The translations under genes and the position numbers were made by a program. Below, in pieces: positions 26,120-37,316 of a stretch of DNA of 64,000 nt. The stretch covers positions 54,998-118,997 of the forward strand of contig DUBM01000007.1 of assembly GCA_012960305.1 (NCBI GenBank), read 5' to 3'. This DNA comes from Gammaproteobacteria bacterium (GTDB taxonomy: Bacteria; Pseudomonadota; Gammaproteobacteria; Pseudomonadales; Pseudohongiellaceae). Numbering within the stretch: the first letter of the stretch is position 1; every line of letters starts with the position of its first letter. Below the pieces are notes generated by a model. That model did not search any database and was not told where the DNA came from. It saw only the letters and a program-made list of their open reading frames with translations.

Positions 26120-26494
26120 TCATACTGTTCCAATTTGCTTTGGTAGGTCGCTCACTACAACTATTTGTGATTGCCACTGCAATAGTAATTCTGTCACCAC
26201 AACTCAGATGTTGTAATTGAAATTCAGGATCTGATCCTGATGGGTCTCTTTCATTTGTCGATTTAGTAATTCCTTACTTCTCTACTTATGGTGCTTGCCG
26301 TTTACACAAAATACCAAGCAGACTCAGCTCGGCACATTTCATAGTTTGTGTGCCCCCTGTGAATAAGTTCCGCATCTTTGCTCTCCATCAGTGAATTGAG
26401 GATAATGGACATTAGTTGAAGTCAGCACCTGAGGAAACTCTGATGTGGCGAACGAGCACCCAATCCTTAGAGAAGTATTAATTAGAGGCAGTTT
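26120..26494. other. Intergenic gap
   Basis: No convincing ORF, tRNA or riboswitch-like structure was found. Contains the promoter region of the ETF-QO gene; GAGGC lies upstream of its ATG. Confidence 0.5.
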
Positions 26495-28153
26495 ATGCAA
26501 CGGGAATCCATGGAAGTTGATGTTGTAATAGTAGGCGGAGGTCCAGCTGGGCTTGCTACTGCGTGTCGACTCATGCAAATGGCAAAGAAAGCGGAAAAAG
26601 AAATTTCTGTTTGTGTCCTTGAAAAAGGTTCGGAGATTGGAGCGCATATTCTCTCTGGCGCAGTATTTGAGCCAGCTGTATTACAGGAATTGTTCCCTGA
26701 TTGGAAAGAAAAAGGAGCACCACTAAATACTCAAGTTACTGGCGATGATGTTTACTACTTACCTAATGGCGAAACCGCTTTTAAATTTCCGGGCTTGTTG
26801 GTTCCCCGGCCAATGCATAACCACGGAAATTATATAATTTCACTCGGCAATCTTTGCCGTTGGTTGGCTGATCAGGCTATGGAATTGGGGGCGGAAATAT
26901 TCCCAGGATTTGCCGCTGCTGAAGTTCTTTATAACGAGGACGGAAGTGTGAGAGGTGTGGCGACAGGAGATATGGGCACAGCTGCTGATGGTGAAAAAAA
27001 ATCATCCTTCGAACCTGGTTTTGAATTTCATGCCAAGTACACAATTCTTTCCGAAGGTTGCCGTGGGCATTTGGGGAAAGAAATAATCAGTAGATATAAA
27101 TTGGATGCTGACAGTGATCCGCAACATTACGGAATTGGCATCAAAGAAGTTTGGGAAATTCCGGAAGATAAGCATAAAGAGGGGCTGGTTGTTCATACTG
27201 TCGGCTATCCAATGACAGGAGCGAGCTATGCAGTTACCAGTGGCAGCTTTTTGTATCACACGGAAAACAATCAAGTTTCATTAGGGTTAATTGTAGATCT
27301 AGCCTATCAAAACCCTCACATTAGCCCTTTTGATGAGTTTCAAAAATTGAAACATCACCCAATTTTCAAACAATATATAAAAGGCGGTAAAAGAATTAGC
27401 TATGGTGCGCGAGCCATAATCAAAGGTGGCTTAAATTCACTGCCAAAAATGACATTTCCCGGTGGGCTGTTGATTGGTTGCGATGCAGGCACCCTTAATG
27501 CAGCAAAAATAAAAGGCAGCCACACTGCGATGAGGTCTGGCATAATCGCGGCTGAAACCTTATTCGCGGAGCTATCGAAAGAAACTCAACATGCAGAGCT
27601 CACGGAGTATACACGCAGGTTTAATAATTCAGATTTATATACAGAGCTCAAAGCGACGCGAAACTTTGGTTCTGGTTTTCATAAGTTCGGCTTTTGGTTG
27701 GGAAGTGCTTTGGTGTTTATTGAGCAGAATATTTTCTTTGGAAAATTTCCGTTTACATTTCGAGATAAATCAAAAGATCATTGCCAATTAAAACCAGCGG
27801 CAGAAAGCGCGAAGATCGACTATCTCAAGCCGGATGGGGAAATTAGTTTCGATAAGCTCAGCTCAGTATTCTTATCCAACACTAATCATGCTGAAGATCA
27901 GCCTTGTCATCTACAGTTAAAAGATGCTTCGATTCCTATTGATATGAACTTACCAATGTACGATGAGCCGGCACAGCGGTATTGCCCAGCTGGAGTTTAT
28001 GAGGTTATAGAAGATAGTGCTGGCGACAAGCGTTTTCAGATTAACGCGCAAAACTGCGTTCACTGCAAAACTTGTGACATCAAAGACCCCGCACAAAACA
28101 TAAATTGGGTTGTTCCTGAAGGCGGCGGTGGGCCAAATTATCCGGCAATGTAG
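26495..28153 (+). CDS. Electron transfer flavoprotein-ubiquinone oxidoreductase
   Basis: 552 aa, full family length. FAD-binding V-V-I-V-G-G-G-P-A-G at the N-terminus, E-I-G-A-H-I-L-S-G-A-V, the quinone/membrane-surface region in the middle (G-I-G-I-K-E-V-W), and a C-terminal 4Fe-4S domain with C-P-A-G-V-Y and C-V-H-C-K-T-C-D-I-K-D-P. It passes electrons from ETF (reduced by acyl-CoA and other dehydrogenases) to the quinone pool at the inner membrane. The etfAB genes are not adjacent. It pairs functionally with the acyl-CoA synthetase and CoA transferase in the window. Confidence 0.97.
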   Translation: MQRESMEVDVVIVGGGPAGLATACRLMQMAKKAEKEISVCVLEKGSEIGAHILSGAVFEPAVLQELFPDWKEKGAPLNTQVTGDDVYYLPNGETAFKFPGLLVPRPMHNHGNYIISLGNLCRWLADQAMELGAEIFPGFAAAEVLYNEDGSVRGVATGDMGTAADGEKKSSFEPGFEFHAKYTILSEGCRGHLGKEIISRYKLDADSDPQHYGIGIKEVWEIPEDKHKEGLVVHTVGYPMTGASYAVTSGSFLYHTENNQVSLGLIVDLAYQNPHISPFDEFQKLKHHPIFKQYIKGGKRISYGARAIIKGGLNSLPKMTFPGGLLIGCDAGTLNAAKIKGSHTAMRSGIIAAETLFAELSKETQHAELTEYTRRFNNSDLYTELKATRNFGSGFHKFGFWLGSALVFIEQNIFFGKFPFTFRDKSKDHCQLKPAAESAKIDYLKPDGEISFDKLSSVFLSNTNHAEDQPCHLQLKDASIPIDMNLPMYDEPAQRYCPAGVYEVIEDSAGDKRFQINAQNCVHCKTCDIKDPAQNINWVVPEGGGGPNYPAM

Positions 28154-28290
28154 CTCCTTATTTTCTTTTGACCATGCTTTACGTAGATCTAGCTGTTTAA
28201 CTCAATAGCCGTCTGCTAATTTAACTCAGCATCATGCCAATATCTCGTGCCCTTTATGGTTGCCTGCAATGCTATGCCACTCTGGGTTAG

Positions 28291-28787
28291 TTAATAAACC
28301 GATACATTATCCACCAAAGCTTCACCGCCAACGGCGGCTCCTAAATCACCTGCTTTAACAGCCGCATCTGCTGAGCCCGACATTGAGGAATCGTTCCAGC
28401 GCATCGTTGTCGTGAAACACAAAGATCGCTCTTAAGTCTTTAACTCCAGCACCTAAACCCACGCCGACTTCTCCGATACGCATATAGGTATCGGTGCCAG
28501 ATATATTATTGTGGACAACTCCGCGGCCGCCACCAAAACTGGCGAAAATAAGATTGATGTTGGCATTGGAAAAAATTGCATAGCCGGAAGCGCTACCAAT
28601 CTGCGCTTTGGTATCAGGCTTCGACGCATACAGTTCGGTTAAGACATCTTGGCGCATTGACTGGATTCCTCTGCGTTGTTCTTCAGGTGGGGCGTTTTTC
28701 AATCCCCCCGCCCGACTGACAAGCGGCGAGACCAAGCAAGATAATCTGTATAAGGCATAATCTGCATGACCTAGTTAGATTCTTCAT
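28291..28787 (-). pseudogene. SYLF-domain (YSC84-like) lipoprotein, two frameshifts
   Basis: The ATG at 28787 starts a lipoprotein leader (M-K-N-L-T-R...I-I-L-L-G-L-A-A-C-Q-S). At a run of six G on the coding strand (28704-28709) the frame must lose one base to join the body: A-P-P-E-E-Q, S-A-S-G-Y-A-I-F-S-N-A and F-G-G-G-R-G-V-V. Near 28374-28386 another single-base shift is needed to join L-E-R-F-L-N to S-G-S-A-D-A-A-V-K-A-G-D and the terminal N-V-S-V-Y-stop (28291). The intact family binds lipids or phosphoinositides. It is either a pseudogene or contains two sequencing indels. The longest uninterrupted piece is 28355-28735. Confidence 0.75.
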
Positions 28788-28809
28788 TTGATTTCCGCCC
28801 ATTTTTTGC

Positions 28810-30693
28810 TTAACTGATATCAGTAGTAAAAATATAATTTTTAAAAAGTTGTTTAGTAGCAGAAATATTAGCTTTATCTGCTGTACTTATACTGACTACT
28901 AAGCCTCGTTTTTTTTCTAATTCTGAAGTTACAGAAGCTTCGATGTTGCTCTTTGTTAGTACTTCTCGAGCTACGTCTTCCGTTATCATCAGCCTAAGGC
29001 TTGGTCTAAATATTTTTCCGACAGCTGTTAGCGGCATTGTGTCTATAAATTCAATTCGTTTTGGTACTGCCGCTCGTTCAGATATTTGCTCTGCACAATA
29101 CGCAATCAGGGTTTCAGCAGAGATTTCGCTGCCGGGGGTTTTGACCACATAGGCCATTGGTAATTCGCCGGCATAGGAGTCTGGCAGCCCAATCGCTATA
29201 GAGACACTTATTTCGGGATGCGCGTTAAGTGGCTCTTCAATTAATTCAGGGTCAATGTTGTGGCCGCTGCGGATAATCAGATCCTTTGCTCGGCCCGAAA
29301 GATAGAGAAACCCATCGCCATCCATATACCCTAAATCGCCAGTGTTGAACCAACCGTCTTCAATCCAGGCATTCTTGTTGTCAGATTCAATTTTATAGCC
29401 TTTAAAAAGCTGTGGACCCTTCACCATGATAGAGCCGCTTTCGCCTAACTCGCAGTCTTTAATAACTTCAGCGCCTTCCAAATGGACAATGCGGATCTCT
29501 GAATAGGGAATGCGCATCCCAACACTGCCCGGGGGCTGGATCAGTGGTGCTCGGGAGATTAGCGCCGTTGTCTCTGTCATTCCATAGCCATTGCCGACAT
29601 TTACTGCATACTTATCTTCGAAGCTGAGCTCAAAAGGATGGGATAATGGTGCTGCGCCGGAATTGATATTGGTTAGACAATCGATATTGGCATCGCCCAC
29701 AGGAATATCTGCTAAGGCCATCAACACGGTGGGTACCGCGGAGAATCCTTTAACTTGAAATCTATCGATATAATTCCAGAAATTCATCATTGCTTGAGTT
29801 GAGCGAAAACCTGATGGTGTCATTAAAATTATTTTGAAGCCCACGCTAAACGCGGCGACTCCCTGAATTATGCAGCCATAAATATGAAACAAAGGTAGGC
29901 CACATAGAATTGTGTGTCTTTCTTGATGGGCTGTATAAATTTGCATGATTTGACCCAGAAAAGCCATGTTGCCATGAGTAAGCTGCGCCAGCTTAGGTCT
30001 CCCGGTAGTTCCGCCGGTGTGAAAATAGGCAGCTATCTGATCACTAGAAAAATTTCTATCACTCGCAAGCGCGCTGTTATTCTGAGCAGCAATACTCGAA
30101 TCGAAATCCAATACTTCAATTCCCGAATTTTCTGCGCTGTGCGGCTCACTAGTGCAGAGCCCCGGAACATTAACTGTTAAAAGGGTTTTTACGCACCCTG
30201 CTTTACCTACGGCTTCGGAAACTTTTTGCCAGATATCGGTATGCTCTGACTGACCAAGGCAGATAACCACCTTGGCATCGGCCGCTGAGAGAATTTCGCC
30301 GATATGATCTGCTTCCAACATGGGATTTATCGGGTTTGCTATACCAGCTGCTTGGGCACCGAGAATCGAAAAGTGCGCTTGAGGAAGAATAGGTAAGATT
30401 ATTGAGACAGTATCATCTTCGCCAATTCCCAAATCGTTTAACAAATTAGCAGCCTGAGTGATTTTATTACCTAACTCAGTGAAGCTGGTTTTCTGTGTCT
30501 CTTCATCGGCCAATCCTTGCAAGAGAAATTCCAATGCCGTGTCATTACCGAAACGCTGTGCTGCGTGCATCACTAGTTCGTAGCTATTGGTAAAAGGGAA
30601 TTGCTCGGCGAGCGGGATTTTTTCGAATTCTTTTACCCGATCGATTGTTTCCATGATGGGCTCTGGGGTAGGTAGATTGCTTGTATCAAACAA
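28810..30693 (-). CDS. AMP-forming acyl-CoA synthetase
   Basis: 627 aa. ANL-superfamily motifs: Y-F-H-T-G-G-T-T-G-R-P-K (ATP/P-loop, A3), N-G-Y-G-M-T-E-T (A5), F-N-T-G-D-L-G-Y (A7), Y-L-S-G-R-A-K-D-L-I-I-R-S-G (A8 hinge) and the C-terminal A-V-G-K-I-F-R-P with the catalytic Lys. It activates a carboxylic acid to its CoA thioester through an acyl-adenylate. The 627-aa length, with an unusual C-terminal extension of ~40 residues, is a little longer than most. Substrate chain length cannot be judged. Confidence 0.92.
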   Translation of the reverse strand: MFDTSNLPTPEPIMETIDRVKEFEKIPLAEQFPFTNSYELVMHAAQRFGNDTALEFLLQGLADEETQKTSFTELGNKITQAANLLNDLGIGEDDTVSIILPILPQAHFSILGAQAAGIANPINPMLEADHIGEILSAADAKVVICLGQSEHTDIWQKVSEAVGKAGCVKTLLTVNVPGLCTSEPHSAENSGIEVLDFDSSIAAQNNSALASDRNFSSDQIAAYFHTGGTTGRPKLAQLTHGNMAFLGQIMQIYTAHQERHTILCGLPLFHIYGCIIQGVAAFSVGFKIILMTPSGFRSTQAMMNFWNYIDRFQVKGFSAVPTVLMALADIPVGDANIDCLTNINSGAAPLSHPFELSFEDKYAVNVGNGYGMTETTALISRAPLIQPPGSVGMRIPYSEIRIVHLEGAEVIKDCELGESGSIMVKGPQLFKGYKIESDNKNAWIEDGWFNTGDLGYMDGDGFLYLSGRAKDLIIRSGHNIDPELIEEPLNAHPEISVSIAIGLPDSYAGELPMAYVVKTPGSEISAETLIAYCAEQISERAAVPKRIEFIDTMPLTAVGKIFRPSLRLMITEDVAREVLTKSNIEASVTSELEKKRGLVVSISTADKANISATKQLFKNYIFTTDIS

Positions 30694-30772
30694 TGTTCTG
30701 ACCTCTTTATTAATTATAAATTATGCAAATCATTATTTTTACTAAAATAAGTTTTAGCGATTATCTTTGTTC

Positions 30773-31744
30773 TTAGCTATTTCTTTCCGTGGAGAAATTT
30801 AACATTGTTTGCAGCGCTTGTCGGTATTCAGATTCGGGAAGTTGATTGAGGCAGGATTGAGCTGACTTAGATTGGTGCTGTGCTTTTTCGCGGGTGTAGT
30901 CCAATGCGCCGCTTGCCCGCACTATTTTGATAACTTCAGTCAATGATTCCTGGGCTACCGATTCATCTTGCAGGCAGGCTCGAATTAGATCTGCCTCAGC
31001 CTTGCTGCTCTCATTTATTGCATAAATAAGAGGAAGGGTGGATTTTCCTTCCGCTAAATCATCACCAATGTTCTTGCCCAACGATTCGCTATTACCATCG
31101 TAATCGAGGACGTCATCGATTAGTTGGAAAGCCGTTCCCAGATGCATTCCAAACTGACGGAGTGCTTCTTCTGTTTGGTTATCAGCTTGGGCCAAAACCG
31201 CGCCGCTTTGTGCTGCTGCCTGAAATAAAATAGCAGTCTTATCTCTTATCACCCGCATATAACCTTCTTCATTAGAATTCGGGTTATTCTTGTTAATTAG
31301 TTGAAGAACTTCACCCTCGGCGATTTTATTGGTTGTATTCGCCATCAATTCCATAATACGCATATCGCCTATTTGTACTAGGATTTGGAAAGCTCGTGAA
31401 TAGATAAAATCTCCAACCAACACGCTGGATGGATTATTCCATTCCGCATTTACAGTTGGTCGACCACGTCGTAGCGATGACATGTCGACTACATCATCGT
31501 GTAACAACGTAGCGGTGTGGATAAACTCAATAACAGCTGCTAGGGGAATGTGTTGGTCATTTTGAATGTTACAACTTTTGGCTGCCAACAATACCAATAT
31601 GGGCCGCATCCGCTTGCCTCCAGCCTCAACAATGTAATGGCCGATATTTTCCACCAGAGGAACTTCGGAATGTAGTTGCTCGACTATGAACTGGTCAACG
31701 GCAAGAAAGTCTGATTCCACTGCGGAGCGAATATGCTGATACAT
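30773..31744 (-). CDS. ispB: Octaprenyl (polyprenyl) diphosphate synthase
   Basis: 323 aa. First Asp-rich motif D-D-V-V-D at 83-87 in L-L-H-D-D-V-V-D-M-S-S-L-R-R-G-R-P; second in Q-L-I-D-D-V-L-D-Y. G-G-K-R-M-R-P binds IPP. Length fits IspB (323 in E. coli). It makes the ubiquinone side chain from IPP and FPP. Its divergent position before rplU-rpmA-obgE is the classic gammaproteobacterial arrangement and supports ispB over geranyl/farnesyl synthases. Confidence 0.95.
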   Translation of the reverse strand: MYQHIRSAVESDFLAVDQFIVEQLHSEVPLVENIGHYIVEAGGKRMRPILVLLAAKSCNIQNDQHIPLAAVIEFIHTATLLHDDVVDMSSLRRGRPTVNAEWNNPSSVLVGDFIYSRAFQILVQIGDMRIMELMANTTNKIAEGEVLQLINKNNPNSNEEGYMRVIRDKTAILFQAAAQSGAVLAQADNQTEEALRQFGMHLGTAFQLIDDVLDYDGNSESLGKNIGDDLAEGKSTLPLIYAINESSKAEADLIRACLQDESVAQESLTEVIKIVRASGALDYTREKAQHQSKSAQSCLNQLPESEYRQALQTMLNFSTERNS

Positions 31745-31998
31745 AAATTGCGTAAACTTAGTCTGCTGGATTAGAAGGTGTTAGTAAGCCTGTGTATTTT
31801 TAGCCCTGCTTTTGGTTCCTGAGAACGCCGCAGACACTCAATTTCTGTGTGCATGCTAGGGAGCGGAGTGCACACTGTCAAGCCAAGTGCTGCGATCGAT
31901 AGCTCTCTCAAAAATCTTTAGCTGCTGAGTGCTGTATTTCGAGAATAACCTCAAATAAAATAAGAGCTTACTTAAGCGTCCATGATGCATAAATCTAC

Positions 31999-32027
31999 TT
32001 GCCTCATGACAGATGTTCCCGTAAAAT
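31999..32027 (+). promoter_or_regulatory. Sigma-70 promoter for rplU-rpmA
   Basis: TTGCCT (31999-32004) and TAAAAT (32022-32027) are separated by exactly 17 bp, 78 bp before the rplU start. A CCCC/GGGG hairpin (32033-32049) lies in the leader just downstream. Confidence 0.65.
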
Positions 32028-32104
32028 GCCCGCCCCTATAGGTATGGGGACTTACACCGCAATTAGGAGTAGATATCCCTCAATCAGCGGTTCTGGAGAG
32101 ATCT

Positions 32105-32416
32105 ATGTACGCGGTAATAGAAAGTGGTGGGAAGCAGCACAGAGTTGAAGAGGGTGAAATCCTTCAGCTTGAGAAATTAGAAGTTGCCACCGGCGAAAAA
32201 GTGAAGTTTGACAAGATTTTGATGGTTGGCGAAGGCGAGTCAGTGCAAATTGGCACACCTTATGTAAAGGGTAGCCAGGTAACTGCAGAAGTCCTTAAGC
32301 AAGGGCGTGGTGACAAAATTCGTATCATAAAATTCAATCGTCGTAAGCATTTTCAGAAAACCCAAGGCCACAGGCAGTGGTTCACTGAAGTGAAAATCAC
32401 TGATATTAAGGCTTAG
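32105..32416 (+). CDS. rplU: 50S ribosomal protein L21
   Basis: 103 aa, the standard length. Begins [14 protein letters not shown] and ends with [11 protein letters not shown]; contains the [14 protein letters not shown] segment that contacts 23S rRNA. First gene of the rplU-rpmA transcript; rpmA follows after 19 bp. Confidence 0.99.
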   Translation: MYAVIESGGKQHRVEEGEILQLEKLEVATGEKVKFDKILMVGEGESVQIGTPYVKGSQVTAEVLKQGRGDKIRIIKFNRRKHFQKTQGHRQWFTEVKITDIKA

Positions 32417-32435
32417 AGTAGTCGGGAGTTAGTCT

Positions 32436-32693
32436 ATGGCACATAAGAAAGCAGGTGGTAGTACTAATAATGGTCGTGATTCTGTATCGAAACGCTTAGG
32501 TGTTAAGTTGTTCGGTGGTCAGGGAGCGCTGGCTGGAAATATCATCGTGCGTCAACGAGGAACTCGTTTCCACCCGGGCGAAAATGTAGGCTGTGGCAAA
32601 GATCACACACTATTCGCCAAAGCGGACGGTGTCGTAAAATTTGCCACCAAAGGCCCGCATAACCGAAAATACGTTATTGTTGAATCGGCCTAG
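32436..32693 (+). CDS. rpmA: 50S ribosomal protein L27
   Basis: 85 aa. Starts [16 protein letters not shown], the flexible N-terminus that reaches the peptidyl-transferase centre, without the cleavable extension seen in Firmicutes. [11 protein letters not shown] and D-H-T-L-F-A are conserved. A strong terminator follows. Confidence 0.99.
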   Translation: MAHKKAGGSTNNGRDSVSKRLGVKLFGGQGALAGNIIVRQRGTRFHPGENVGCGKDHTLFAKADGVVKFATKGPHNRKYVIVESA

Positions 32694-32711
32694 TTAAAAA
32701 CTGAATTATTT

Positions 32712-32743
32712 AAAAAAGCCTCGTCATTCGACGGGGCTTTTTT
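32712..32743 (+). terminator. Rho-independent terminator after rpmA
   Basis: AAAAAAGCC, CGTC loop ATTC GACG, then GGC and TTTTTT make a near-perfect stem ending in a T-run. It separates the ribosomal-protein pair from obgE. Confidence 0.92.
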
Positions 32744-32830
32744 ATTTGTGAGATTGCACAGCAATGTGCGACTCTTAAAACAATTATTCAGACTTCTAAT
32801 AGACAAAACGAAACTAGAATCAGCAGATAA

Positions 32831-33988
<1,158 letters not shown>

Positions 33989-33999
33989 GCAGATCTACA

Positions 34000-35118
34000 A
34001 TGCGTAAAAAGATCACACAAGCAAAGCGATGGGTAATTAAAGTAGGCAGCTCTTTGGTTACCAATAATGGCCTGGGACTCGATCAGCAAGCAATAGAGGA
34101 CTGGGCTAGCCAGTTAGTGACTATGCAAAAAGCGGGTCTGCAACTAGTTCTAGTTTCTTCTGGTGCTGTTGCCGAGGGCGTAAGCCGTCTTAATCTTACG
34201 AGCAGGCCCAAGCAAGTCCATATGCAGCAGGCAGCAGCGGCCGTTGGGCAAATGGGCTTGGTGCAGGCTTATGAAAGTTGTTTCATGCGCCATGGGGTTC
34301 ACGCGGCACAAATATTACTTAGTCATGAAGACCTTTCTGATCGAACCCGTTATCTTAATGCCCGGAGCACTCTAACAACATTGTTAGACATGGCGGTTGT
34401 GCCTGTGGTGAATGAGAACGATACCGTGGCTACTGCCGAACTTTGTTTTGGTGATAACGATACTTTGGCGGCCTTGGTTGCAAATCTTATCAATGCGGAT
34501 GTGATGGTTGTACTCACAGATCAGGACGGAGTGTTCGATGCAGATCCAAGAAGCAATCCAGAGGCTTCATTTATCCCTGTTGCTTCCGCTAATGACAATA
34601 GTTTAAGCGCTGGAGCTGGTAAGGGCACCAGCCTTGGAAGGGGCGGTATGTTTACCAAAATATCTGCGGCTCGCTTGGCGGCGCGCTCTGGAACTGACAC
34701 GATTATAGCCAATGGTCGCGAAGACCAAATCTTGCAGCGCATTGCCGATGGCGAAGATATAGGGACCCTGCTGCAGGCAGATAGCGAACCCGTTACCGCA
34801 AGAAAGCAATGGCTGGCGGGTCAGTTAACCTTAAAGGGGAAGTTAGGTCTGGACGATGGTGCGGTTAAAGTCCTGAAGAATTCTGGTAAGAGTTTATTAG
34901 CGGTTGGAATAAACTATGTTAGTGGAAATTTCACCCGAGGCGATGTGGTGATTTGTATTGACGGTGCTGGTCGAGAAGTAGCAAGAGGTTTGGTTAATTA
35001 CGATGTCGCCGAAGTAAAAAAACTGAAAGGCCAGAGTAGTGAACAAATTGAAGCCTTGCTGGGCTATGCAGGTGAAGAAGAGATAATTCACCGAGACAAT
35101 TTAATTCTCAGCGATTAA
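34000..35118 (+). CDS. proB: Glutamate 5-kinase
   Basis: 372 aa. Amino-acid kinase domain (1-~255): [27 protein letters not shown] and [11 protein letters not shown]-terminal PUA domain (~275-365) typical of proteobacterial ProB. Catalyses the first step of proline synthesis and is normally feedback-inhibited by proline. proA is not in the window. The cluster with obgE is the common gammaproteobacterial layout. Confidence 0.97.
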   Translation: MRKKITQAKRWVIKVGSSLVTNNGLGLDQQAIEDWASQLVTMQKAGLQLVLVSSGAVAEGVSRLNLTSRPKQVHMQQAAAAVGQMGLVQAYESCFMRHGVHAAQILLSHEDLSDRTRYLNARSTLTTLLDMAVVPVVNENDTVATAELCFGDNDTLAALVANLINADVMVVLTDQDGVFDADPRSNPEASFIPVASANDNSLSAGAGKGTSLGRGGMFTKISAARLAARSGTDTIIANGREDQILQRIADGEDIGTLLQADSEPVTARKQWLAGQLTLKGKLGLDDGAVKVLKNSGKSLLAVGINYVSGNFTRGDVVICIDGAGREVARGLVNYDVAEVKKLKGQSSEQIEALLGYAGEEEIIHRDNLILSD

Positions 35119-35125
35119 CAGACAT

Positions 35126-35153
35126 AAAAAAACCGGTATTTACCGGTTTTTTT
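35126..35153. terminator. Bidirectional terminator between proB and rpsT
   Basis: AAAAAAACCGGTA-TT-TACCGGTTTTTTT is almost perfectly symmetrical and lies between convergent genes. Confidence 0.93.
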
Positions 35154-35179
35154 AGCCTTGCCGAAATAAAAATGTAAAT

Positions 35180-35461
35180 TTATTTCAGTGCTTTCACGGC
35201 CTTATTTAGCCGGCTCTTGTGTCGGGCAGCTTTATTCTTATGAACTATGCCCTTGTCAGCCATTCTATCGATTACCGGTACCGCGGAGTTATAAGCTTCA
35301 GCTGCTGCTGCATGGTCGCCACCTTCGATGGCTGCATCAACTTTCTTTATGTAAGTACGAACCATGGAACGAAATGAGGCGTTATGACGTCGGCGTGATT
35401 CGCCTTGTTTGGCACGTTTGCGGGCTTGTGGAGAATTAGCCAATTGGAGCTCCTTCGACAA
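35180..35461 (-). CDS. rpsT: 30S ribosomal protein S20
   Basis: 93 aa. Lysine/arginine-rich, with [25 protein letters not shown] and [12 protein letters not shown], all typical of S20. The start shown begins [10 protein letters not shown]; the usual M-A-N-S start is replaced by a slightly longer N-terminus. Monocistronic. Confidence 0.97.
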   Translation of the reverse strand: MSKELQLANSPQARKRAKQGESRRRHNASFRSMVRTYIKKVDAAIEGGDHAAAAEAYNSAVPVIDRMADKGIVHKNKAARHKSRLNKAVKALK

Positions 35462-35535
35462 AAATTTTGCTTGTAAAAATTAGATAGCAAGGCAGGGAAA
35501 TCGGGTCCCAACTAGCGCTGTTTCAAAGACGCGAC

Positions 35536-35564
35536 ACTATGCCGTTTTCGATTTGCGATGTCAA
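35536..35564 (-). promoter_or_regulatory. Sigma-70 promoter for rpsT
   Basis: On the minus strand TTGACA (35564-35559) and CATAGT (35541-35536) are 17 bp apart, about 75 bp before the rpsT start. Confidence 0.7.
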
Positions 35565-35747
35565 TAGGTTGGAACAGTGTTAGTTCTATTGCAAGTTACT
35601 AAGAATACTCAATAAATTCTACTTTAGAGTCGATAGTTGGAGAGATAAATTGTGCATAAATAGCCCCTTCCACCGCGAGAACTGCGATAATTGCTGCAAG
35701 CATCGTCTGCTGTGCGATAGCGATATCTGAAATATGACTGTGAAGAA

Positions 35748-37316
35748 ATGACAGAGATTCAATTAAATCTAGGCGAAAAGCAAGGCGAAGGTCTGCTCAA
35801 AGCCAGCGGAGTAACCGGGTCGATGACCATGGTTTCTCGGTTGTTGGGTCTCGTGCGCGACGTAGTAATAGCCCGAGTATTTGGTGCCACTGACGGTACA
35901 GATGCATTCTTTTTTGCTAATAAAATCCCCAACTTCATGCGTCGACTCTTCGCCGAAGGGGCATTTAATCAAGCCTTCGTGCCAGTCTTATCTGAATATA
36001 GGAGTAATAAGGCCCATTTCGAAGTCAAAGATTTGGTCAATGCAGTTGCCTGCAGCTTAGGAGGGGTTTTAGCCATTGTGACCGTGATTGTAGTCATTGC
36101 GGCGCCACTAATTGCTATTCCAATAGCCTATGGATTTACTGAGAACCAGCCTAAATTTCAGCTCTTCGTTGAAATGTTGAGAATTACTTTTCCCTATCTG
36201 CTACTAATTTCAATGACGGCGTTTTGTAGCGCCATACTAAATAGCTATAACCGGTTTGCCATACCAGCTATTACTCCAGCGCTACTTAACATCGCCTTGA
36301 TCAGCGCTTCATTTCTGTTGGTGCCCTATATGCGCGTACCGGAGTTGGCGTTGGCGTGGGCAGTACTGATTGCAGGTGTTGCACAGCTGTTATTTCAATT
36401 GCCCTTCCTTGCGAAGATCCGCCTGTTGCCAGTGCCTAAACTTAGTCGCAAGCACGAAGGTGTGGCGAAGATAAAAGAGTTAATGTTACCGGCCCTCTTC
36501 GGTGTGTCAGTGAGCCAAATCAATCTCTTATTGGATACATTCATCGCCTCATTTTTGGTTACCGGTAGCCTTTCCTGGTTGTATTACTCGGATCGACTGA
36601 TGGAATTACCCCTGGGCACATTTGGCATAGCAATCGCTATCGTTGTACTGCCAAGTCTTTCGCGAAAGCATGCAGAATCATCCATGGATGATTTCTCCGA
36701 AACTCTCGACTGGGCTTTTCGTATGGTGTGCTTAATTGCTATCCCCGCGACTCTCGCACTCATAGTGATTGCTGAACCATTGTTGGTAACACTTTTTATG
36801 AATGAAAATTTCGATGAAGTAGATGTGGTTAGATCGGCAGGAAGCTTGCGGGCATATGCAGTAGGGTTGTTGGCCTTTATGTCGATAAAAATATTTGCTC
36901 CAGGCTACTATGCAAGGCAAGACACTAAAACTCCGGTAAAGATTGGTGTTATCGCGATGATTACCAATATGATTTTGAATATTATCTTTTATTTGAATGG
37001 CATGGCTCATGTTGGTTTGGCTCTTGCCACTAGTCTTGCCGCGTTCCTCAATGCAGCTTTGTTACTGTTTGGATTGCGCAAGCAAAAAGTATTTTTCTTT
37101 CAAGTTGGTTGGGGTGTTTTCTTGTTGCGCATGATTGCTGCAAATGCCGTGATGGTGATCTTTCTCTACAGCATGAGTGCGGATTGGCAAAGGTGGGCTG
37201 AGTGGGATATGGGAACTCAAGTTTGGCAGATGGCGATACAGGTATTAGGTGGAATTGGAATTTATTGTCTAATGCTCTTTATTGCTGGTTTACGCTGGCG
37301 ACATATCTATCGATGA
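35748..37316 (+). CDS. murJ: Lipid II flippase MurJ
   Basis: 522 aa polytopic membrane protein with about 14 helices. M-T-M-V-S-R-L-L-G-L-V-R-D-V-V-I-A-R-V-F-G is the family start, including the essential Arg. N-F-M-R-R-L-F-A-E-G-A-F and A-P-G-Y-Y-A-R-Q-D-T-K-T-P are conserved loops. Translocates lipid II across the inner membrane for peptidoglycan synthesis. In many relatives ribF follows; here a DUF2007 gene overlaps its stop by four bases (ATGA). Confidence 0.97.
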   Translation: MTEIQLNLGEKQGEGLLKASGVTGSMTMVSRLLGLVRDVVIARVFGATDGTDAFFFANKIPNFMRRLFAEGAFNQAFVPVLSEYRSNKAHFEVKDLVNAVACSLGGVLAIVTVIVVIAAPLIAIPIAYGFTENQPKFQLFVEMLRITFPYLLLISMTAFCSAILNSYNRFAIPAITPALLNIALISASFLLVPYMRVPELALAWAVLIAGVAQLLFQLPFLAKIRLLPVPKLSRKHEGVAKIKELMLPALFGVSVSQINLLLDTFIASFLVTGSLSWLYYSDRLMELPLGTFGIAIAIVVLPSLSRKHAESSMDDFSETLDWAFRMVCLIAIPATLALIVIAEPLLVTLFMNENFDEVDVVRSAGSLRAYAVGLLAFMSIKIFAPGYYARQDTKTPVKIGVIAMITNMILNIIFYLNGMAHVGLALATSLAAFLNAALLLFGLRKQKVFFFQVGWGVFLLRMIAANAVMVIFLYSMSADWQRWAEWDMGTQVWQMAIQVLGGIGIYCLMLFIAGLRWRHIYR

